64,000 bases of DNA, from contig NZ_NGJU01000004.1 of NCBI RefSeq assembly GCF_003987495.1, forward strand, positions 62,001-126,000, read 5' to 3'. Each line of letters opens with the position of its first letter. Position 1 is the stretch's first letter. The notes under the pieces are model-generated. The model was not told the DNA's origin. It made no database searches and saw nothing but the letters and a program-made list of their open reading frames with translations. Source of the DNA: Vagococcus salmoninarum. GTDB lineage: Bacteria; Bacillota; Bacilli; Lactobacillales; Vagococcaceae. Made by a program: the position numbers and the translations under genes. Shown here one piece after another: positions 9,097 to 19,323 of this stretch.

Positions 9097-9891
9097 TTAT
9101 GGTAAGCTCTCGCCTTTTTCAATATAACTAGTCTCCCCAATACTTTCTACCCTTAAAGCACCATCTTTGTAAATAACTTTTGAAACACTAGCATTAGGTA
9201 AATGACGATCTGTATTCTCTTCTGTTAGGTCAGATAATAAACTACTAATAGCCATACCATGAGAGACGACTAAAATATTTTCTTGATTCTTTTCTAGAGA
9301 AGTTTGGCCAATTTCTTTCAGCTCTTTTTGGAACCTTGCTCGAACAGCTTCATACCTTTCAAAAGTACCTGTTTCATCATTAGCTGCCATGGCATTTGTG
9401 ATGGCTTCTAATCCAACTTCTTCAAGTTCTGGCATCAAAGCCTCACGATTTTTGAAACCTAATTTTTCAGCGGCTGGGTTCCACATTTCTTCATCTAATT
9501 CCCCCTCGAACTTACCAAAATTCATTTCTCTAAAATTAGCTTCTTCATTGATTTCTAAGTCAGTTTGTCCTTGGGCAGCCATAACAATTTTCGCCGTTTC
9601 TCTGGCTCGACCTGAGTCACTAGTATAGACGCTATCAAACTTAATATCTTTTAACCCTTTGCCTAAAAACTCCGCTACTTCAATCCCCTCTGCCGTTAAA
9701 GGCGTATCGGACCACCCTTGAACTTTACCCATAGTATTAAAAATAGTCTTGCCATGTCTGGTAACATAAAATGTGACTTCTGTAGTTTCTGTTGCTGGCT
9801 TAACAGCAGCTTTTTTCTCAGGCTGAGACGAGCAAGCCACTAGAAACAAACTACTTAAACCAATCACTATTAATTTTAAAACTTTTTTCAT
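9097..9891 (-). CDS. Lipoprotein histidine phosphatase
   Basis: 264 residues. The N-terminus is a lipoprotein signal ending in the lipobox LVAC-S (Cys20), so the enzyme is anchored outside the membrane. The mature part holds TRHGKT (RHG motif), SDSGRARETA and VVSHGMA, the complete histidine phosphatase active site. It is a paralogue of the cytosolic enzyme 220 bp away. Its ATG directly abuts the stop codon of the HAD phosphatase upstream, with the ribosome binding site GGAGA inside that gene, so the two are translationally coupled. A role in hydrolysing extracellular phosphoesters for phosphate or carbon supply is inferred. Confidence 0.88.
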   Translation of the reverse strand: MKKVLKLIVIGLSSLFLVACSSQPEKKAAVKPATETTEVTFYVTRHGKTIFNTMGKVQGWSDTPLTAEGIEVAEFLGKGLKDIKFDSVYTSDSGRARETAKIVMAAQGQTDLEINEEANFREMNFGKFEGELDEEMWNPAAEKLGFKNREALMPELEEVGLEAITNAMAANDETGTFERYEAVRARFQKELKEIGQTSLEKNQENILVVSHGMAISSLLSDLTEENTDRHLPNASVSKVIYKDGALRVESIGETSYIEKGESLP

Positions 9892-10752
9892 CTAAAAAAT
9901 CTCCTTTTCTAGTAAACCATTTCTTAATAAGCTGTTAGCAATCCCATTTTCTTCAGCAATCGCCGTAATTTCATCGACTAACGCTTTTAGTTCTGGTGTG
10001 CCATTTGTCATGGCCACTTTATAATTCACAGCTTGGAACATGGCAATATCATTATTCCCATCACCGTAAGCCATTGTTTGGCCTTGGGGATGCTTTGTTA
10101 AAGCTAGCACTTTATTAATCGCTGTTTGCTTATTAATGCCTTTAACTGCAATTTCCCCACTTTGACTACCAAATTGCGGAACGGTGGTCCGGTACATTTG
10201 AAAGTCATCGCCGAAGGTCTCCGCCACTTCTATGAAAGGATGGCCATTACTAATAAAAGATATTTTATTCACATTCCCGTAATCAAGTTCTATTCCTTTA
10301 GTTTCTTTAAGTAAATCGTAAAACCAATCAAACTCCCTAATTGCTTCTTGGTAAGCTGGCGACTCTTCGACTAAGCCTGCCGTTACTTGATTAATAATCG
10401 ACGGCACGCAATTCTCGCTACCAAAAAGACCATCATTTGATTCTAAGTAATAGCCAATATTATGTTGCTGAAAATAAGCAATAATTTCTAAGACGGCCAG
10501 TTTCGGTAAACGTAAATGTTCAACAACTTCACCAGCAATTTCGATATAGCCACCACCAGCTCCGATGATCCCTTGAAAACCAATCTCTAAAATACTCGGA
10601 ATTAATTCCGGCTTGGAACGGCCTGTACAAATGTAAAAGTCATGGCCTTGGCTTTTGGCTTGTTGAATGGCTCTGTTGGCGGAAAGGGGAACTTCCCCGG
10701 CGGTATCACATAAAGTCCCATCAATGTCCATAAAGATTAATTGTTTCATCAT
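9892..10752 (-). CDS. Cof-type HAD-superfamily phosphatase
   Basis: 286 residues with HAD motif I DIDGTLCD at the N-terminus, motif III Lys (KGINKQTA) and motif IV GDGNNDIAMF. The C2 cap domain between them marks the Cof/YidA group, which dephosphorylates sugar phosphates, FMN and similar compounds. It is the first gene of a two-gene unit with the phosphatase lipoprotein. Two adjacent ATGs (10752 and 10749) are both possible after AAAGGAGAGCAG. Confidence 0.88.
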   Translation of the reverse strand: MMKQLIFMDIDGTLCDTAGEVPLSANRAIQQAKSQGHDFYICTGRSKPELIPSILEIGFQGIIGAGGGYIEIAGEVVEHLRLPKLAVLEIIAYFQQHNIGYYLESNDGLFGSENCVPSIINQVTAGLVEESPAYQEAIREFDWFYDLLKETKGIELDYGNVNKISFISNGHPFIEVAETFGDDFQMYRTTVPQFGSQSGEIAVKGINKQTAINKVLALTKHPQGQTMAYGDGNNDIAMFQAVNYKVAMTNGTPELKALVDEITAIAEENGIANSLLRNGLLEKEIF

Positions 10753-10763
10753 CTGCTCTCCTT

Positions 10764-10800
10764 TTAAAAAAGCAAGCTAACTGAACTACCATTAGCTTGC
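10764..10800 (-). terminator. Terminator after bglA
   Basis: GCAAGCTAA and TTAGCTTGC form a 9-bp stem, then TTTTTT on the minus strand, 10 bp beyond the bglA stop. Confidence 0.9.
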
Positions 10801-10809
10801 CTCCTTGAT

Positions 10810-12294
<1,485 letters not shown>

Positions 12295-12320
12295 CTATAG
12301 TCTTCATTTATTTTAAAGTT

Positions 12321-12340
12321 GTCTGCCTCGGTAGGCAGAC
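12321..12340 (-). other. Hairpin between bglP and bglA
   Basis: GTCTGCC and GGCAGAC form a 7-bp GC-rich stem with a 6-nt loop and no U-run. It is in the 71-bp bglP-bglA gap and may protect the upstream message or give partial attenuation. Confidence 0.5.
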
Positions 12341-12353
12341 TAACTGTCTTACC

Positions 12354-14219
12354 TTAATTAATTAACATTAATAATTTACTTTCACCAGCTGTAGCGACTA
12401 AATTGGCAGTGTGAATCACATCTAAATACTGAGACGAGTTAGTTACAATGACTGGTGAAATCAGATTGATTCCAGCTTCTCGCAGACTTTCTAAATCAAA
12501 TTCTAAGATAGCTTGACCTGGGGTTATGGCTTCCCCTTCAGTGACTAACAGTTTAAAGCCTTTACCGGCTAGCTCAACTGTTTCTAGTCCGATGTGAATC
12601 AATAACTCCACTCCCTCTTCAGATGTCAAACCGATGGCATGATTCGTTGGGGTTAGCATCGTCACATGACCGGCGAATGGGGCTTTAATCACCCCTTCTT
12701 GAGGCATAATCGCTACTCCTTGCCCGACAATCCCATTGGCAAAAGTCGCATCTGGGACACTTTCTAAAGGTAAAACATCGCCACTTAATGGACTTAAAAT
12801 ATCAATTGGCAAGTCTTGATTTCTTTGAGCTAAGTTAGTCTCCCCGGCTGAGGGCGACTCTTTTGGTCCCACTTCGTCGAAGGTCAGCATTAAAGTCAAA
12901 ATGAAGGAGACACTGAAACTTAGGCCAATTCCTAAGACTGCTAACATAAAGTTATTCGTGCCTTTTTCAAGATAAGAAGGCAATGACATAATTCCCGGAA
13001 CAGCGAAGGCAAAACTCTTAACTGTGAACAAGCCGAAGATGGCCCCACCGACAGCCCCACCAGCTAAACTTGCATAGAAAGGCTTTTTCAGTTTCATCGT
13101 CACGCCGTAAATCGCTGGTTCGGTAATTCCGAAGATAGCTGGAATCAACGTCGAGAGTGACAGTTGTTTCATTTTTTTATCTTTCGTTTTCACAAATACC
13201 CCTAAGACGGCTCCGGCTTGAGCTAAGTTAGCAACAAAGTTCATTGGTAATAACATGATGTCATAGCCAACTTTGCCGAAACTAGCAAAAGTTCCTGGGA
13301 AGAAAGCGTAGTGCATACCAGTAATGACAATTAAAGGCATTAATCCTCCCATTAACATTCCAGCTAAAGGCCCTGCAACAGCAAACATAGTGGCAAAGAA
13401 GCGTTCTAAGTAAACGCCGATGTAATTACCTAAAGGCGCGATGACCATTAGTAGAATCGGCGCTGTAATTAATAAAGTTAACAAGGGTGAAAAAATAATT
13501 TTTAATGATTTTGGAACTAATTGGTTGATGTATTTATGGACATAACTTAATAATAAGACACCTAAAATAATTGGTAAGACCGATGAGGCGTAGCTATTCA
13601 TCGGAATACTCATGCCGAGAAATTTCAGATGACTGACTTCCCCACCTGCTGCATAATTCATAATCGTCGGATACATTAAAATTCCCGCTAAAGTCACCGC
13701 TAATGATTGATCGGTTTTAAAGCGTTTAGCTGCCGAAAAAGCAATTAGAAATGGCAGGAAATAGAATGGCGCATCAGAAATCATATTTAAAATTTCATAA
13801 CTTGAACTTGTTTCCGATAACAGTTTCATAGCAACTAATAACGCCATGACTCCTTTTAGTAATCCCCCACCTGTAATCGCTGGTAACAAGGGTGTGAAAA
13901 TCCCTGATATCGTGTCTAAAACGACTTCGATCGGGTTGCCTCGATTACTGCTTTCATTATTTTCCGTAAGTTTGCCATCTAGTAACTGACTGATTTCAGC
14001 ATAAACACTAGTGACTTCATTGCCGATAATAATTTGAAATTGACCGCTTTGAAACTGGGCCCCTAAGACCCCTTCTAAGTTACGAATCCTTTCTAAATTA
14101 ATACTCTCTTTGTTTTTAAAATTAAAACGTAGACGGGTAATACAATGCCAACTTTGATTAATGTTGCCGGCGCCCCCTAATTCTTCAATAATGGCTTGGG
14201 CTAGTTCTTTCTTATTCAT
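12354..14219 (-). CDS. bglP: Beta-glucoside PTS transporter subunit EIIBCA
   Basis: 621 residues. An EIIB domain is at the N-terminus with phosphocysteine in SWHCITRLRF (Cys26). The EIIC membrane domain spans about residues 95-450 with many hydrophobic helices. A C-terminal EIIA domain carries the phosphohistidine in LLIHIGLETV (near 545). It imports and phosphorylates aryl-beta-glucosides or cellobiose-type sugars and, by phosphorylating LicT, reports sugar availability. It starts 11 nt after GAGGA and is preceded by a RAT/terminator switch. Confidence 0.95.
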   Translation of the reverse strand: MNKKELAQAIIEELGGAGNINQSWHCITRLRFNFKNKESINLERIRNLEGVLGAQFQSGQFQIIIGNEVTSVYAEISQLLDGKLTENNESSNRGNPIEVVLDTISGIFTPLLPAITGGGLLKGVMALLVAMKLLSETSSSYEILNMISDAPFYFLPFLIAFSAAKRFKTDQSLAVTLAGILMYPTIMNYAAGGEVSHLKFLGMSIPMNSYASSVLPIILGVLLLSYVHKYINQLVPKSLKIIFSPLLTLLITAPILLMVIAPLGNYIGVYLERFFATMFAVAGPLAGMLMGGLMPLIVITGMHYAFFPGTFASFGKVGYDIMLLPMNFVANLAQAGAVLGVFVKTKDKKMKQLSLSTLIPAIFGITEPAIYGVTMKLKKPFYASLAGGAVGGAIFGLFTVKSFAFAVPGIMSLPSYLEKGTNNFMLAVLGIGLSFSVSFILTLMLTFDEVGPKESPSAGETNLAQRNQDLPIDILSPLSGDVLPLESVPDATFANGIVGQGVAIMPQEGVIKAPFAGHVTMLTPTNHAIGLTSEEGVELLIHIGLETVELAGKGFKLLVTEGEAITPGQAILEFDLESLREAGINLISPVIVTNSSQYLDVIHTANLVATAGESKLLMLIN

Positions 14220-14251
14220 GTTCAGTCCTCTTTTCTATGAATTTTTCTATC

Positions 14252-14320
14252 AAAAAAACCTAAACAAAAATCTGCAGACTTAATCATATAAATTAAGCTT
14301 TGCACATTTTTGTTTAGGTT
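14252..14320 (-). terminator. LicT-controlled terminator before bglP
   Basis: Minus-strand AACCTAAACAAAAAT and its complement form a very long hairpin with an inner CTTAAT/ATTAAG stem, followed by TTTTTTT. Its 5' arm overlaps the end of the RAT at 14317-14346, so antiterminator and terminator exclude each other. Confidence 0.9.
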
Positions 14321-14346
14321 AATGCCTAGTTTTAGTAACACACCAC
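14317..14346 (-). promoter_or_regulatory. Ribonucleic antiterminator (RAT) before bglP
   Basis: The minus strand reads GTGTGTTACTA then AGGCATTAACC, close to the BglG/LicT RAT consensus (GGATTGTTACTG...CAGGCAAAACC). Binding of LicT would prevent the overlapping terminator from forming. Confidence 0.8.
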
Positions 14347-14359
14347 TACAAAATGTTAT

Positions 14360-15199
14360 TTAGTTTTTATCCTCTTTAATAATTCGTTCAATATGAATCA
14401 CTAAGTAAACAATTTCATCTTCTGAGACTTGCCAGCTATAATCTTTTTCAAGCATTTCTTTAATCATTAGGCCACAAGCATAGCTTTTAATGTAACGTTC
14501 CCGAATAATTGCTTTTAAGTCATTGTCCATTGCCACCGTTTTAGCTTCTGTTGATTCTTGACGGGCAATAAAATAGCGTAAGTGAGTGATAAACCGTGAG
14601 TAAGTCATCGTCGTTTTATCTAAAGTAACATCGAAAAGCCCTTGAATGATTTTAACAATGTCCTTAGTCAAAGTCGTCATACGAATCGTTTGATTCATTG
14701 ACTGATTATCCGTTTGGGCATTCACAAAATGCAAGGCAATAAAAGATGCCTCAGTTTGGGGTAATTCCAGATTTAATTCTGTTTTAATCAAGTTTAAAGC
14801 TGCTTTACCAATTTCGTATTCCTGATAGTATAAATGGGGGATTTCCCACTGAAAGGGGGCATCAATATCAACTTCATGAGCTTTTCTTTCAACTGCAAAC
14901 TTTAAATGATCGGCTAAAGTAAAAAACAAAGATGGGTTGATGGCCAAGTTTAAAGCTTGCTCGCCTAAGGTAATAATTTTTTCAGTGACACTTAATATTT
15001 CGGGTGGCAAACTTTCTAGTAATAAGCTAGCCTGACTATTTAAACCTGTTTGAAAAATTTTTGTCGCTTCTGCTAGATCAACTAGCTGACCTTTTTTTCG
15101 TTTAAAGCCAATGCCGGTCCCAAATGCCACTAGTTCGCTGCCTTCTTCAGTTACAGCTAAAATGATATTATTATTTAATGACTTGACTACGGTTAACAT
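14360..15199 (-). CDS. licT: BglG/LicT-family transcription antiterminator
   Basis: 279 residues. An RNA-binding CAT domain covers residues 1-55 (VVKSLNNNIILA, GFKRKKGQ), followed by two PRD domains with the conserved His residues phosphorylated by HPr or EIIB. The start at 15199 is chosen because it follows GAGGAGGG and begins at the family's normal N-terminus; an in-frame ATG 57 bp upstream lies inside the leader terminator. LicT binds the two RAT sites before licT and before bglP, so it controls itself and the transport/hydrolase genes. Confidence 0.93.
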   Translation of the reverse strand: MLTVVKSLNNNIILAVTEEGSELVAFGTGIGFKRKKGQLVDLAEATKIFQTGLNSQASLLLESLPPEILSVTEKIITLGEQALNLAINPSLFFTLADHLKFAVERKAHEVDIDAPFQWEIPHLYYQEYEIGKAALNLIKTELNLELPQTEASFIALHFVNAQTDNQSMNQTIRMTTLTKDIVKIIQGLFDVTLDKTTMTYSRFITHLRYFIARQESTEAKTVAMDNDLKAIIRERYIKSYACGLMIKEMLEKDYSWQVSEDEIVYLVIHIERIIKEDKN

Positions 15200-15223
15200 T
15201 GGGCTCCCTCCTCTAAAACCACA

Positions 15224-15300
15224 TAAAAAAACACCAATATCGCTAATAACATTCATCCTGAAATGAAACGGGTTCCCCCTTTGTTATCGTTGACTTGGTG
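15224..15300 (-). terminator. LicT-controlled terminator in the licT leader
   Basis: CACCAA...ATAAC pairs imperfectly with GTTAT...TTGGTG and is followed by TTTTTTT on the minus strand. The 5' arm overlaps the 3' end of the RAT. Confidence 0.7.
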
Positions 15301-15327
15301 GTGCCTGATCGGATCAGTAACACTCCT
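15297..15327 (-). promoter_or_regulatory. Ribonucleic antiterminator (RAT) in the licT leader
   Basis: The minus strand reads AGGAGTGTTACTGATC then GATCAGGCACCACC, a close match to the LicT RAT consensus with an added GATC pairing in the loop stem. Confidence 0.85.
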
Positions 15328-15456
15328 GTATCTAACTTATACATCTACTTTAGCATTAAAAGAAAACGTTGTCAAACATTATTCTTAAGAGTAGTAAAGT
15401 TGTCAGCGATTGTTTAAGAGTTTCCCTTCTAGCAGCTGATGATCTCTTACGACGTG

Positions 15457-16389
15457 TTAACTTTGATACAACTGAGTTAACTCACCAATTTTTCTTTTCA
15501 ATTCTTCTCGGACCTCGATAGGTTCTAAACACTCACACTTATTACCAAAACTTAGCACTACGTTGTAATAATAGTCAGTAGCAACGAAAGGAAAATCAAC
15601 GAGATAGTAGTCATCCTTTTCTGCAGAAAAAGCCTCTAAGGAACAATAATCAAGGACCCGATCCATGACTGATTGATGGACTCGCAGTTTAATTGTCGTA
15701 TGAATCGTCTCCCAAATCTCAGTAAAATCAAAGACCGGTTGTTCAAAGCTTCGCGGCTCAAAACTAGTTACCTCAACTGTTAAGTTGGACATACGTCCCA
15801 GTTTAAACAACCGAAAAGCTTGTCTTTGATGACAGTAACTGTAGCAATACCATTGATTACCTTTTAAGACAATTTGATAAGGCTCAACTTTCCGCTCCGT
15901 TTGCTGTCCTCGGGGATTAGTATAACTAAAAGCAATCAGCTGATTGTTTTTTAACGCTTTTTTGATGCTTTTTAGATCACTTTGAACATTGCGATCAGTT
16001 TGCCACTGACTTAAATCAATTTGAATTTGATTGGTTTTCAATGAAATATCAGCTTCCCGTTCCACTGGAATAAAACTTTTGACTTTGACAAGGGTATTAA
16101 TCAACTCTTGACTCTCCACCATATTTGTAAGCCCTGAAAGGCCGATTAAAATAGTTGAAAGGTCGGTTGCGGAAAAAACATTGTTCGTAATTTTGTAGTT
16201 TTGCATAATTTCAAAGCCGCCACCAACTCCTGGTGTTGCATGAACCGGAATTCCAGCCAAATTAATCGCATCAATGTCCCGATAAATTGTCCGAAGAGAG
16301 ACTTCAAACAATTCTGCAAGTTCTTGCGCGCTGATTCGCTTTTTATCTAATAGTATCGTAATAATACTGACAATCCTGCTTATTTTCAT
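15457..16389 (-). CDS. HTH + WYL domain transcriptional regulator
   Basis: 310 residues. A helix-turn-helix fills residues 1-60 (ISAQELAELFEVSLRTIYRD). The WYL domain in the second half has AFSYTNPRGQ and the WYCYSYC strand, followed by the C-terminal WCX extension. The family senses small ligands or nucleic acids. The start at 16389 follows AAAGGA by 9 nt and matches the conserved MKISR N-terminus; an ATG 18 bp upstream is less likely. It is divergent from a DJ-1/PfpI gene, and its -35 box lies inside a 24-bp palindrome, so autorepression and control of the neighbour are likely. Confidence 0.88.
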   Translation of the reverse strand: MKISRIVSIITILLDKKRISAQELAELFEVSLRTIYRDIDAINLAGIPVHATPGVGGGFEIMQNYKITNNVFSATDLSTILIGLSGLTNMVESQELINTLVKVKSFIPVEREADISLKTNQIQIDLSQWQTDRNVQSDLKSIKKALKNNQLIAFSYTNPRGQQTERKVEPYQIVLKGNQWYCYSYCHQRQAFRLFKLGRMSNLTVEVTSFEPRSFEQPVFDFTEIWETIHTTIKLRVHQSVMDRVLDYCSLEAFSAEKDDYYLVDFPFVATDYYYNVVLSFGNKCECLEPIEVREELKRKIGELTQLYQS

Positions 16390-16424
16390 TGGCCACTTTC
16401 CTTTCATTCTTACTAATTGCCTTT

Positions 16425-16453
16425 ATTTTAAATTGTTGACAGATAGTTGTCAA
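16425..16453 (-). promoter_or_regulatory. Promoter of the WYL regulator
   Basis: TTGACA, a 17-bp spacer, then TAAAAT on the minus strand. The -35 box is part of one arm of the palindrome at 16433-16456. Confidence 0.75.
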
Positions 16454-16456
16454 CAA
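16433..16456. promoter_or_regulatory. Palindromic operator between the WYL regulator and DJ-1/PfpI genes
   Basis: TTGTTGACA and TGTCAACAA are perfect 9-bp arms separated by 6 bp. The site overlaps the regulator's own promoter and lies 49 bp upstream of the DJ-1/PfpI start. The WYL protein is the natural candidate ligand; this is inferred. Confidence 0.7.
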
Positions 16457-16504
16457 TCCCTAAGTATACTAAAGAAGTAATTAATAATTATTGGAGGAAT
16501 GATG

Positions 16505-17143
16505 ATGAAAACAATTTATTTATACGTCCTTGAGACACTCGCTGACTGGGAAATCGGTTACTTGACTGCGGAGCTACATTCCAGACGCTTCTTTAAACAA
16601 GATGGGCCACAACTAACCTTGAAAACCGTCAATTACTCCCGAGAACCAATTACAACAATGGGTGGAATGACACTCACGCCTGACTGTTTAGTTAGCGAGA
16701 TTCCCTTAAGTGAAACTGTTATGCTTATCTTACCGGGAGCGGACACTTGGAATCTCCCTGAACATGTTGCTATTCTTGAGAAAACAAAGGATTTACTAGC
16801 AGTTGGCGCCACAGTTGCCGGCATTTGTGGAGCCACAGTAGCTTTAGCTAATCATGGATTACTTGACGATGTCCTCCATACTAGTAACGGCCCAGGTTTC
16901 CTTGAAATGTTTTCACCGACTTATCTCGGACAAGACAACTATCGCAATCAACCCGTTGTCGTAGCTAACAATTTGATTACTGCTAATTCAACTGCTGGCT
17001 TGCTTTGGACTAAAGAAATCATTAAAGAACTAGCGGTTTTCCAACCAGCTACTTTAACGGCTTGGACTAATTATTTTTCCTCTGGCGATGCCAATTATTT
17101 TTATGAACTACTGGAAACTTTACCAGCTAGTCCGCAAGTTTAA
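16505..17143 (+). CDS. DJ-1/PfpI family (class I glutamine amidotransferase-like) protein
   Basis: 212 residues. The nucleophile elbow is GICGATVALA, with the reactive Cys near residue 104, and an early Glu in DWEIGYLTAEL. The family includes proteases, glyoxalase III/deglycases and ThiJ-like proteins. The role here is unknown; controlled expression by the divergent WYL regulator suggests a stress response. Three ATGs occur in a row; the third (16505) has the proper 7-nt spacing from GGAGG. It has its own terminator. Confidence 0.88.
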   Translation: MKTIYLYVLETLADWEIGYLTAELHSRRFFKQDGPQLTLKTVNYSREPITTMGGMTLTPDCLVSEIPLSETVMLILPGADTWNLPEHVAILEKTKDLLAVGATVAGICGATVALANHGLLDDVLHTSNGPGFLEMFSPTYLGQDNYRNQPVVVANNLITANSTAGLLWTKEIIKELAVFQPATLTAWTNYFSSGDANYFYELLETLPASPQV

Positions 17144-17167
17144 AATCCCCTTAGCTACAGACCATTC

Positions 17168-17216
17168 AAAAAGGCTAGCAACTGGCGCTGTATTAGCCCT
17201 TTGCTAGCCTTTTTTG
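17168..17216 (+). terminator. Terminator after the DJ-1/PfpI gene
   Basis: AAAGGCTAGCAA and TTGCTAGCCTTT form a 12-bp stem followed by TTTT. Confidence 0.9.
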
Positions 17217-17266
17217 TAAGTCCTTTTGTTAGCTTTCAGCAAACTAAAAATGTTAGTTGCTCAAAT

Positions 17267-18319
17267 TTAAGCCATAGTTATTTTTTCTTGTTTAAGACCG
17301 GCCTCAAAAATTCTTTCGATGAGTAATAAAACCTCTCGCACTTCCGGATTTTTAACAATTGGCTGGGCATCTTCACGAACCACTCGGTAAAAATTATCGT
17401 AAAAAGGTTCTAAATCAGTTGGTGCTGCAGGTAATGCTTTTCTTTCCGTCATCTCTTCTGAGGGCGGAGCCATCGTTTTAGTTAAGCCTTGGCCAGCTTG
17501 AATTGGGGTTGGTTCATATTTCTCCGTTGTTTCTCGTTGGAGGACTAACTCACCAGTTAAGTCCCAGTCATGAATAATCCCTGTTCCTCTGTAGCCTTTA
17601 ACATACCAACGTGGCAACTTAATAAAGTTACTTGTACCAACTTCGATTTGAGCTCTAAACCCATTTTCAAAAATCAGTTGGCTGACAAAACCGTCATCAA
17701 CTTCATCCCCTAACACATAGCTTAAATCGGCATAAACACTTTTCACTGGGCTATCAACCATGAATAGCAGCTGATCTAACAAATGAACGCCCCAGTCTAA
17801 AAGCATGCCGCCACCTTGAGCTTTCAAATGACGCCAGTCACCTGGTATGCCATTAGCTCCATGAACTCGGGATTCGATTTGGAAAAGTTCCCCTAGTTGT
17901 TGACTTTGATACAAGTCTCGCATAATTAAAAAATCTTCGTCCCAACGACGATTTTGATGAGTCATAAAGACTTTTTGATTTTTTTCTGCCACAGCCACAA
18001 CGTCATCAAAGTCACTGACTGATAACATCACTGGTTTTTCGCAAACCACATGTTTACCAGCCTCTAAAGCGGCAATGGCTAATTTTTTATGAGAATCATT
18101 TGGTGTGGCGATTAAGACCCCTTCGACTGCCTTATCATTTAAGACTGATGCGAAAGTTGGATAGACTTTAAAGCCTTCATTTTGAGCTTCTGCCCTTTTC
18201 ATCTCAGCAATATCATAAATACCATACGTTGTTAAATAGTCGTTTTTGCCAACTAAGTCCCGGGCATGATAACTACCCATGCCACCAAAACCAACAACTA
18301 CCATCTTAATTTTTGTCAT
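17267..18319 (-). CDS. Gfo/Idh/MocA family oxidoreductase (last gene of sugar cluster)
   Basis: 350 residues. The N-terminal Rossmann fold has GFGGMGSYHARDL. The catalytic Lys lies in CEKPV and the His in DWGVHLLDQ. Family members oxidise or reduce sugar or inositol hydroxyls with NAD(P). It is the 3' gene of a tight five-gene cluster with two TIM-barrel isomerase-like enzymes, a ThuA protein and a second Gfo/Idh/MocA enzyme, so it probably performs one of two redox steps on the same sugar. Confidence 0.9.
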   Translation of the reverse strand: MTKIKMVVVGFGGMGSYHARDLVGKNDYLTTYGIYDIAEMKRAEAQNEGFKVYPTFASVLNDKAVEGVLIATPNDSHKKLAIAALEAGKHVVCEKPVMLSVSDFDDVVAVAEKNQKVFMTHQNRRWDEDFLIMRDLYQSQQLGELFQIESRVHGANGIPGDWRHLKAQGGGMLLDWGVHLLDQLLFMVDSPVKSVYADLSYVLGDEVDDGFVSQLIFENGFRAQIEVGTSNFIKLPRWYVKGYRGTGIIHDWDLTGELVLQRETTEKYEPTPIQAGQGLTKTMAPPSEEMTERKALPAAPTDLEPFYDNFYRVVREDAQPIVKNPEVREVLLLIERIFEAGLKQEKITMA

Positions 18320-18340
18320 TTGACTTCCTCCTCTAGTGAC

Positions 18341-19309
18341 TTAAGCCCACCACATATCTGTCGGCATCTCTTTAATCATAATACTTTCTAAATTAGTAAC
18401 TGCTCGTTGGAAGCCTTCATCGATTGACATGATTGGGTCTTCATGTTCAATACTTAAAACATAATCGTAACCGTACATTCTTAAAGCACTAATCATGTCT
18501 GACCACTCTTGTAAACTGTGACCACAGCCTACTGATCTAAAGGTCCAAGCACGACTTTGAACATTGCCATAAGGTTGCATGTCAGTTAAACCATACATGT
18601 TAATGTTATCTTGATCTAAATACGTATCTTTGGCGTGGAAATGATGTATCGCCCCAGCTTTACCTAAGATTTTAATCGCTGCCACTGGGTCAATTCCTTG
18701 CCACCATAAATGTGAAGGGTCTAAGTTACAACCAATCGCCGGGCCTGTTGCTTCACGTAACTTCAACATCGTGTACGGCGTATGACATAAGAAGCCACCA
18801 TGTAACTCGATTCCGATTTTAACATCGGCTGCTACAGCTACGTCATTGATTTCTCGCCAATAAGGGATTAATTTTTCTTCCCACTGGTACTCAAAACTAT
18901 CATTATACTCTGTGGGCCAAGGTAAAACAGGCCAGTTAACTGCCGTATCTGTCGCATTCCCACCTGCCACACCTGAGAAACAGTTGACTACGGGGACATT
19001 CATCAGAGAAGCTAGCTCGATTGTTTTCCGTAGTAACTGATCGGCTTCTTGAGCGACTAAAGGGTCTGGTGAAATCGGGTTATGATGGCAACTAAAGGCA
19101 CTAATCGCCAGACCTTTTGCCTTCAGCTTAGCTTGATAAGCTTCCCGGGCAGTTGGATTAGCTAGTAAGTCATCAATGTCACAATGGGCCTTACCTGGTG
19201 ACCCCCCTGTACCGATTTCGACCATTTGCAAGCCTGCTTCTGCGACTTTCTCAAGCATTTCTTCAAAATTCAAGTTATTAAATAGTGGTGTAAAGACGCC
19301 TAATTTCAT
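18341..19309 (-). CDS. Sugar phosphate isomerase/epimerase-fold TIM barrel enzyme (322 aa)
   Basis: AP-endonuclease-2/xylose-isomerase-like barrel. The metal-site residues are all visible: Glu in IGIELHGGF, Asp and His in NLDPSHLWWQ, His in HHFHAKD, Glu in LSIEHED. Family reactions include sugar isomerisation, epimerisation, inosose dehydration and 3-keto-glycoside cleavage. It has a long loop (CFSGVAGGNATDTAVNW) typical of the larger clade. It follows the ThuA gene by 14 bp in the same operon; the actual reaction is unknown. Confidence 0.88.
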   Translation of the reverse strand: MKLGVFTPLFNNLNFEEMLEKVAEAGLQMVEIGTGGSPGKAHCDIDDLLANPTAREAYQAKLKAKGLAISAFSCHHNPISPDPLVAQEADQLLRKTIELASLMNVPVVNCFSGVAGGNATDTAVNWPVLPWPTEYNDSFEYQWEEKLIPYWREINDVAVAADVKIGIELHGGFLCHTPYTMLKLREATGPAIGCNLDPSHLWWQGIDPVAAIKILGKAGAIHHFHAKDTYLDQDNINMYGLTDMQPYGNVQSRAWTFRSVGCGHSLQEWSDMISALRMYGYDYVLSIEHEDPIMSIDEGFQRAVTNLESIMIKEMPTDMWWA

Positions 19310-19323
19310 AATAATTGCTCCTT

